In this document: positions 59,034 through 64,000 of the stretch, one piece after another
Layout of the letters: the number at the start of each line of letters is the position of its first letter
How positions within the stretch are numbered: the stretch's first letter is position 1
Source of the DNA: Bifidobacterium asteroides
GTDB lineage: Bacteria > Actinomycetota > Actinomycetes > Actinomycetales > Bifidobacteriaceae
DNA: 64,000 nt
Direction: 5' to 3'
Assembly: GCF_003202695.1 (NCBI RefSeq)
Contig: NZ_QGLL01000001.1
Coordinates: forward strand, 186,001-250,000
The notes under the pieces: model-generated
Database searches by the model: none
Seen by the model: only the letters and a program-made list of their open reading frames with translations
What the model was told of the DNA's origin: nothing
Position numbers and translations under genes: made by a program

Positions 59034-59939
59034 TCAGCCCTTGACGGCGCCGGCGGCGAGACCGGCCTGCCAGAACCGCTGCAGGAACAGGAAGAGGATG
59101 ATGACCGGCAGCACGCCTAGCAGGGCCCCCATCATCAGGGCGCCTCTGTCGTTGAAGGTGGGCAGGGAGACCATGCCATACAGACCCAGGGTCACTGGGT
59201 AGAGCCCTTCGCCGGAGAGCATCATCAGCGGCAGCAGGAAGTTGTTCCAGGTGGCTACGAACAGGAAGAGGAAGATGGTCACCATGGCCGGCGCCAGCAG
59301 CCTGAGGACGATGGTGAAGAAGATGCGCGCCTCGCCGGCTCCGTCGATTCTGGCTGCCTCCAGCAGTTCCGTGGGCACTGAACTCTGTGCATATACCCTT
59401 CCTAGGAAGAATCCGAAGGGCGAGACCGAACAGGGGATGATGATGGACAGCATGGTGTTGTCCAAATGCAGGGCCTGGAAGATGGAGTACTGAGGAATGG
59501 TCATCAGGGCGGCAGGCATGAGCAGGGACGCCATGACGACGGCCATCGCTATGCCTTTCCCGCGGAAGTTGAATTTAGCTGTTCCATAGCCGGCCATGAC
59601 CGAGACGATGGTTCCGATCGCCGCAGATACGCCTGAGTAGATCAACGAATTGGCAACCCACTGCCAGAACCTGGTATGCGTCCAGCCCAGCAGCTTGCTG
59701 TAGTTGGTGGCGATGGCGCCGGGCAGGTCCTTGAGGCTCGATGCGAACCAGATGCCATTGCTGCCGATCAGCTGGGAAGGCGACTTGGTAGAGGCGATGA
59801 TGGCCCAGTAGATGGGAAAGAGGAAGTAGATCAAGGTGATGATCAGGACGGCCACGGTGATGATCTTGGCCAGGTGGGAGGGACGCATGGAGCGTGGCAG
59901 TTCCTGGGTGGATCCGCTTCTTGAGTGAAAGATGCGCAT
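59034..59939 (-). CDS. Sugar ABC transporter permease, MalG type (LNB/GNB importer)
   Basis: 301-residue membrane subunit with six helices. EAARIDGAGEARIFFTIVLRLLAPA is the EAA loop that contacts the ATPase. Its start overlaps the stop of the MalF-type permease by one base. The 50-base gap to lnpA places it in the same operon. A dedicated ATPase gene is absent, so a shared MsmK-like ATPase encoded elsewhere probably drives it, as is usual for bifidobacterial sugar importers. Confidence 0.93.
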   Translation of the reverse strand: MRIFHSRSGSTQELPRSMRPSHLAKIITVAVLIITLIYFLFPIYWAIIASTKSPSQLIGSNGIWFASSLKDLPGAIATNYSKLLGWTHTRFWQWVANSLIYSGVSAAIGTIVSVMAGYGTAKFNFRGKGIAMAVVMASLLMPAALMTIPQYSIFQALHLDNTMLSIIIPCSVSPFGFFLGRVYAQSSVPTELLEAARIDGAGEARIFFTIVLRLLAPAMVTIFLFLFVATWNNFLLPLMMLSGEGLYPVTLGLYGMVSLPTFNDRGALMMGALLGVLPVIILFLFLQRFWQAGLAAGAVKG

Positions 59940-60895
59940 TATTCGTTCACCTTCCTTTCAATCCAGGCGTAGAGGAAGGCCAGCACGCCGGCAATCAGGG
60001 CCATGACGATGGCGATGGCCGATGCCGGACCATTGCCCTTGGGGGTCAATGTCCCACGGGAGGTGTTCATGGCCATCATCATGGGCGTGAAGGAGTTGGA
60101 GATGCCCGGATCGGCTGTCTGCATGACCTGGGGCTCATTGAAGAGCTGGATGGTGCCGATGATGGAGAGCAGCATGGCCAGCAGAGCAGCGCCGCGCACG
60201 TTGGGCAGCTTGATGTGCAGGGCGATCTGCAGGCCGGTGGCCCCATCAATGCGAGCAGCCTCATACAGATCATGCGGGATGGCCTGCAGGGCCGCTAGGA
60301 AAATAAGCATATTGTATCCGGTGAAGGTCCAGGTGGTGATGTTCGCCATGGATGCCAGCACGACCTTGCCGGCAAAGAAATCAACAGTGATGCCCAGGGA
60401 GGACAGACCCTTGACGATGGGCGAGATCTGTGGGTTATAGAGGAAGACCCAGATGATGGATGCGACCACCCCGGGGATGGCATAGGGCAGGAAGTATCCC
60501 AGTCGGAAAGGGGTCACATGCTTGACCATGTAGGAATCCAGCACCATGGCCAGCGCCAGGGCGGCGATGATCATGATGGGCACCTGAATCACGGTATAAA
60601 TCAGCACTCGTTCGATCCCTGACCAGAAGTCGCCAGAGGTCACCACATACTTGAAGTTGGCCAGACCCACGAATTTATTGACCATGGTTCCGCCTCCATA
60701 GGCTCCGCCGCCCGAGGCGACATCCTGGAAGAAGCTGGAATAAATGGCATAGATGATGGGGATGATGAAGACCACGATGAACAGGATGCCGAAGGGGGCC
60801 ATGAAAGCCCAGCCCGTGCGTTCGGCCCGTTTCACCGCATCCGAGCGTCCCGTTCTGCCCGGTCGGGCAGCTGACGACCGCCGTATAGCACTCAT
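59939..60895 (-). CDS. Sugar ABC transporter permease, MalF type (LNB/GNB importer)
   Basis: 318-residue membrane subunit. After a basic, Arg-rich N-terminus there are six helices. YEAARIDGATGLQIALHIKLP is the EAA loop. It works with the MalG-type permease encoded next and the binding protein encoded upstream. A stem-loop in the 131-base gap before it (60954-60985) may tune its expression relative to the binding protein. Confidence 0.93.
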   Translation of the reverse strand: MSAIRRSSAARPGRTGRSDAVKRAERTGWAFMAPFGILFIVVFIIPIIYAIYSSFFQDVASGGGAYGGGTMVNKFVGLANFKYVVTSGDFWSGIERVLIYTVIQVPIMIIAALALAMVLDSYMVKHVTPFRLGYFLPYAIPGVVASIIWVFLYNPQISPIVKGLSSLGITVDFFAGKVVLASMANITTWTFTGYNMLIFLAALQAIPHDLYEAARIDGATGLQIALHIKLPNVRGAALLAMLLSIIGTIQLFNEPQVMQTADPGISNSFTPMMMAMNTSRGTLTPKGNGPASAIAIVMALIAGVLAFLYAWIERKVNE

Positions 60896-60953
60896 TCTGG
60901 GTACACCTGTCCTTGTCTTGAAGAGAAAATGTGATTATGGCCGAGCATGTTGA

Positions 60954-60985
60954 GGACCCGAAACACGTTCACCGGCTTCGGGTCC
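60954..60985 (-). promoter_or_regulatory. Intercistronic stem-loop between binding protein and permease genes
   Basis: GGACCCGAA (60954-60962) and TTCGGGTCC (60977-60985) form a perfect 9-bp stem. No T-run follows on the minus strand. Such hairpins in sugar ABC operons commonly protect the upstream binding-protein mRNA or reduce read-through to the permeases. Confidence 0.6.
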
Positions 60986-61026
60986 CAAACTTCGGGGATG
61001 GTCCCGTTCGGCCCTGATGGCGTCGA

Positions 61027-62352
61027 TTACTTGGCGACGGCCAGGCCGTAGTCCTTGAGGGTGGCTACAGAGGTCGTCTGCGCCTGCGAGAAGATGTCGG
61101 CAACCTTGGCCTGCCCGGTGGCAGCCTTGGCGGCAGTTTCTGTCATGTTCGCGGATACAGAGGAGAAGCCAGGCATGTAGGTGAAGTCGCCCATGTTCTT
61201 GTTGGCTGTAGCGAACTCCTTCATGAGGTCCTGGCCGCCGAAGAAGGATGACCAGCTCTCGGGGGTCTTCGCATCCTCGGTGGTGGCGGCCAGCACGAGA
61301 CCCTGGGAGGTCAGGTCCTTGACCTGGGTGTTGAACCAGTTGAGGAACTCCATAGCCTGCTGAGGATGCTTGCTGCCCTTGAGCACAGCGACGCCGGATC
61401 CGCCGTCGGGGCTGGATTTGCCGGAGTTGCCGAACCAGTCGCCCAGCTGGGCTACGCGCCAGTCGCCCTTGCCGGTATCGCCCATGGTGTCAACGATAAG
61501 AGGTGCCTCCCAGGCTGAGCCAACAGTGCCGATCAGCTGGCCGTTCTTGAGCGACGCATCGAAGGAGGGGTCCCAGCGGGGATTGGTTGGGGCGGCCTTG
61601 GCGTCCAGCAGCTGCTGATACACATCAGCCACCTGCTTGGATCCGTCGGTCTGAGTGTTCACCACCCAGGCATCGTTCTTCACGGTGTACCAAGGCTTGG
61701 TGGCGCCGGCCAGGCCTGGCATCATGTTGCCGGCTTCGTCGGGCTGGTAGGACATGATGTACTTGCCCTGTGCAGCCGTCTTCTTGGCGGTTTCGATCAG
61801 CTGATCCTTGGAGGTAGGCACTGAAATGCCCAGCTTGTCGAATTCGGCCTTGTTGTAGAAGTAGACCAGCGGGCCAGTGTCCTGCGGCAGGCCAAACATC
61901 TTGCCGTCAATGCCCATAAGCTTGTAGGCGCCGGGGGAGAAGTTGCTCTTGTACTGGGAGGCCTCGTCGCTGACGTCCTCCAGCATGCTCTTGGTGTAGA
62001 CTTCCGGCAGTTCGGCATAGCCCACCTGGGCCAGATCAGGTGCGTTGCCGGCCTTGACATCGGTCTCCAGCTTCTTGATCATTTCGGCCGACTTGCCGTT
62101 GAACTTGGTCGCCTTGACCTGGATGTTGGGGTGGGACTTGTTCCACCGCGCGACGATGTCATTGACGGGGGTCATGTTCGGCTTGTCCGGCAGCCGGTGC
62201 AGGTAGGTGATCTGCACCTTTTCGTCCGACTTGGAAGACTCGCTTTCGGACGAGGAATTTGACGCCCCCGATGAGCCGCAACCCGACAGGGCTATGCTCA
62301 GGGCCGCCAACGACGTCACCGCGGCAAGTAGTCGTTTCCTTTCAGATATCAT
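61027..62352 (-). CDS. Sugar-binding lipoprotein of the LNB/GNB ABC importer
   Basis: Family 1 extracellular solute-binding protein, 441 residues. The N-terminus MISERKRLLAAV, a hydrophobic core and the lipobox LSGC direct lipid anchoring. A Ser/Glu linker follows. NMTPVNDIVARWNKSHPNIQVKATKF and PDLAQVGYAELPEVY fit the GltA-type galacto-N-biose/lacto-N-biose binding protein. CTGTAAAG-like upstream sequence includes AGGAGC before the ATG. It is first in the operon, behind a strong promoter and an inverted repeat. Confidence 0.9.
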   Translation of the reverse strand: MISERKRLLAAVTSLAALSIALSGCGSSGASNSSSESESSKSDEKVQITYLHRLPDKPNMTPVNDIVARWNKSHPNIQVKATKFNGKSAEMIKKLETDVKAGNAPDLAQVGYAELPEVYTKSMLEDVSDEASQYKSNFSPGAYKLMGIDGKMFGLPQDTGPLVYFYNKAEFDKLGISVPTSKDQLIETAKKTAAQGKYIMSYQPDEAGNMMPGLAGATKPWYTVKNDAWVVNTQTDGSKQVADVYQQLLDAKAAPTNPRWDPSFDASLKNGQLIGTVGSAWEAPLIVDTMGDTGKGDWRVAQLGDWFGNSGKSSPDGGSGVAVLKGSKHPQQAMEFLNWFNTQVKDLTSQGLVLAATTEDAKTPESWSSFFGGQDLMKEFATANKNMGDFTYMPGFSSVSANMTETAAKAATGQAKVADIFSQAQTTSVATLKDYGLAVAK

Positions 62353-62404
62353 TTCCCGCTCCTTTACGGTAAATGGCCGTCGTCGTCACTAGACGACCAG
62401 TCTC

Positions 62405-62446
62405 AGATTAACACACTCGGCCTAATTGTCAACACTATTTACAATT
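62405..62446 (-). promoter_or_regulatory. Promoter and inverted-repeat operator of the LNB/GNB operon
   Basis: On the minus strand TTGACA (62432-62427) and TAATCT (62410-62405) are 16 bases apart. Overlapping the -35 box is an inverted repeat, AATTGTCAA-CACTA-TTTACAATT (62424-62446), with one mismatch. Known bifidobacterial LNB clusters are controlled by a ROK-type repressor (NahR); this could be its site, which is inference. Confidence 0.7.
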
Positions 62447-62590
62447 TACCGGCCTGTCTTCTTTGCATGGATGCCAAAAACAATTTTCAGGCTTGGCCGT
62501 GGTTTCGTCAGCTTCATGTCAGCCATGCCTGATGCTGATGACTTGTTGGAGGATTCGTATTAAGAGGGTAATTGCTTGTTGGCGATACAG

Positions 62591-62627
62591 AAAGGAGCGG
62601 CGAGGCACAAGACCTCGCCGCCCCTTT
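62591..62627 (-). terminator. Intrinsic terminator of the GH101-like gene
   Basis: AAAGGAGCGGCGAGG (62591-62605) and CCTCGCCGCCCCTTT (62613-62627) form a long GC-rich stem ending in TTTCTGT on the minus strand, 23 bases after the stop at 62650. Confidence 0.85.
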
Positions 62628-62649
62628 CAGTCAGGGTTATTGTTATTAG

Positions 62650-63999
62650 TTAACTTCGTTTCGCATGACTGCGTCTGGTCAGGAGAATTCCAGCGACCAG
62701 GCCGATCGCGGCTATGACCAGCAGGGAGGCCACCGCAACGCCTGTCGCCGATAGCCATCTGTTCTGTCCATGCGCATTGGGATCGGCTGGCTTCTGCTGA
62801 ATATTCCCATTGCCGGCACCGAGACCGGAGCCAGCGCCGGTGATCGGATTCTTGCCAGGATCTGATCCCGTGCCGATGCCGCCTGTGCCAGTTCCGGGTG
62901 TTGCGGACTGAAGCCCACTGATGGCCGTCTGCAGATTGACGGCAGCCAAGGCCACCTGATAGGCCGTGGCCTGGTTGTCGGCCAACACCTGCTTGGCTTT
63001 GGACAGCTTGTCCTGCAAGGTCTTCCAGCTGTCTGGAGTGTAGTCGGCCTCCTTGAGTCCGGCAGCCTGATCCACCAGATCCTTCAGCTCGCCCTTGTCT
63101 ACAGGTTCAGCAAGGGTCGGCAGAGCCCGATCGGTGGTTAGACGAAGCTCGGCTGCTGATACATAGCGATTGGCTTCCGAGCTGCTCATGCCAGTGGTTT
63201 CAGTTGCGGTCAATCTGACTGCGACCACATTGGAGACCGGGTCGAAGGAGATCTTCTGCCAGGTCGTCTGCGTGCTGAAGGTGCCGGTTATCTCCACAGG
63301 CTCCGACCTCTCGCTCCGGGTCAGAGTGACCTTGTAGCTCTTGATCTTGCCGTTGACCGAGTCGCCGCCCGGCCGTGGGAGGTAACGCAGCCCATTGACG
63401 GTGGCGGGCTCGTGCAGGTTGAATTGGTACCAGGCTGAGCCGTCCGCAAGGGCGTTTGCACCCCACTTGGTGTGCCAGTAGGTTGACGGCTTGCCGTCCT
63501 GAGCGTATTCCTTGGGCCCCTCGGTACCGCCGACATCGGGCTGTTCGCTGCCCACGGTAACCGCATAGCTATCCTTGGCTATGTCGCTGGCATCGCTGGC
63601 CTGCGAACCAGGTGCTGTGGCCATGTAATTCTCAAGAGCGGTCAGAATTCCGTAAGCACGTGACCAGTCCTGTGGTCCTGAGCCGTCCTTTTCGATCAGC
63701 AGACGGGCCTGATCCACCGTATGCAGGTAGGTCAGCCAAGCCTGGTCGCTGTACTTTGCCTGGCTGCCGTCGAAGCGGTCCCGTACCTCCTGGAGTTTGG
63801 CTCGCGCCTCTTCCTGGGTCTTGGACTTGTCTGGAAGCCGCTCGATGCGCAGGTTGTCCAGGACGAAGTCCTGATATCCGCCGAAGTTGGCCGCATCGCC
63901 GGATGTTCCCTGGCGGTCAGGTGCCTTGTCGGTCGAGTAGATGCCGAACCAGGAGGAATCCCGGGGTCCGCCAGTCAGCTCGAATTGGTAGTGGGCCGT
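62650..63999 (-). CDS. C-terminal part of a large extracellular, membrane-anchored glycan-acting protein (GH101-like), partial
   Basis: The frame is open to the window edge; only the last 449 residues are seen. From the N-side there is a beta-sandwich end (HYQFELTGG, SSWFGIYSTD, YQDFVLDNLRIERLPDKS), a helical segment, and an F5/8C carbohydrate-binding-like domain (YAQDGKPSTYWHTKW, NGLRYLPRPGG). A FIVAR-type helical repeat (DYTPDSWKTLQDKLSKAKQVL) follows, then a Gly/Pro linker and a C-terminal membrane helix with a basic tail (RRSHAKRS), without LPxTG. This order matches the tail of bifidobacterial endo-alpha-N-acetylgalactosaminidase (GH101), which frees galacto-N-biose from mucin. The catalytic domain lies outside the window. 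Confidence 0.6.
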   Translation of the reverse strand, partial: TAHYQFELTGGPRDSSWFGIYSTDKAPDRQGTSGDAANFGGYQDFVLDNLRIERLPDKSKTQEEARAKLQEVRDRFDGSQAKYSDQAWLTYLHTVDQARLLIEKDGSGPQDWSRAYGILTALENYMATAPGSQASDASDIAKDSYAVTVGSEQPDVGGTEGPKEYAQDGKPSTYWHTKWGANALADGSAWYQFNLHEPATVNGLRYLPRPGGDSVNGKIKSYKVTLTRSERSEPVEITGTFSTQTTWQKISFDPVSNVVAVRLTATETTGMSSSEANRYVSAAELRLTTDRALPTLAEPVDKGELKDLVDQAAGLKEADYTPDSWKTLQDKLSKAKQVLADNQATAYQVALAAVNLQTAISGLQSATPGTGTGGIGTGSDPGKNPITGAGSGLGAGNGNIQQKPADPNAHGQNRWLSATGVAVASLLVIAAIGLVAGILLTRRSHAKRS

Positions 64000-64000
64000 T

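Overview
The window looks like chromosomal DNA of a Bifidobacterium. The strongest evidence is the lacto-N-biose/galacto-N-biose (LNB/GNB) phosphorylase operon: a GH112 phosphorylase, N-acetylhexosamine kinase and type-2 GalT with their ABC importer. Other support comes from the high GC content, actinobacterial neighbourhoods (pmt divergent from rsmI; zwf-opcA-pgl), a GH65 phosphorylase fused to a HAD phosphoglucomutase, and many lipoprotein-type sugar/peptide transport systems. The species cannot be assigned from sequence alone.

Region 1 (1-12 kb, plus strand) is one catabolic locus behind a LacI-type operator. It holds a dipeptide/oligosaccharide-type ABC importer (binding protein, two permeases, a double ATPase), an alpha/beta hydrolase, a very large (1250 aa) inverting phosphorylase-like protein of the GH94 clan, and a short GH1 beta-glucosidase. 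A broken LacI-type helix-turn-helix sits in front of the GH1 gene. The substrate is probably a beta-glucoside or beta-glucan oligosaccharide. Region 2 (12-24.7 kb) is mostly housekeeping: tRNA-Ala(CGC), DedA, protein O-mannosyltransferase, rsmI, two coupled genes of unknown role, metG, the HAD-GH65 fusion and tatD. A heavily decayed second GH1 gene lies at 13.2-13.8 kb.

Region 3 (24.8-39 kb) holds a K+ transporter and the oxidative pentose phosphate and gluconate genes: a long NADP-type and a short NAD-type 6-phosphogluconate dehydrogenase, gluconokinase, GntP permease, a hydrolase, a GntR regulator, and the zwf-opcA-pgl operon. The gluconate genes diverge from a strikingly AT-rich, palindrome-containing control region. 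A decayed ABC permease/ATPase pair separates them from pgl. Region 4 (39-53 kb) is mixed: an HD-domain protein, an ATP-grasp-like protein, an ABC pair whose ATPase lacks the Walker A lysine, two MFS exporters, a SWIM/SNF2 helicase, an orphan small gene, two stretches of pseudogene debris (membrane protein; LPxTG-type surface protein), and a pyrimidine-dimer glycosylase-like protein.

Region 5 (53-64 kb, minus strand) is the LNB/GNB system. In order of transcription: the 3' end of a large extracellular, membrane-anchored protein (GH101-like tail, running off the window), then the solute-binding protein, two permeases, lnpA, nahK, galT and a short-chain dehydrogenase. The usual galE is not next to galT here. 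The set suggests extracellular release of core-1 disaccharide, import, phosphorolysis and funnelling of galactose and HexNAc phosphates. A strong promoter with an overlapping inverted repeat precedes the binding-protein gene.
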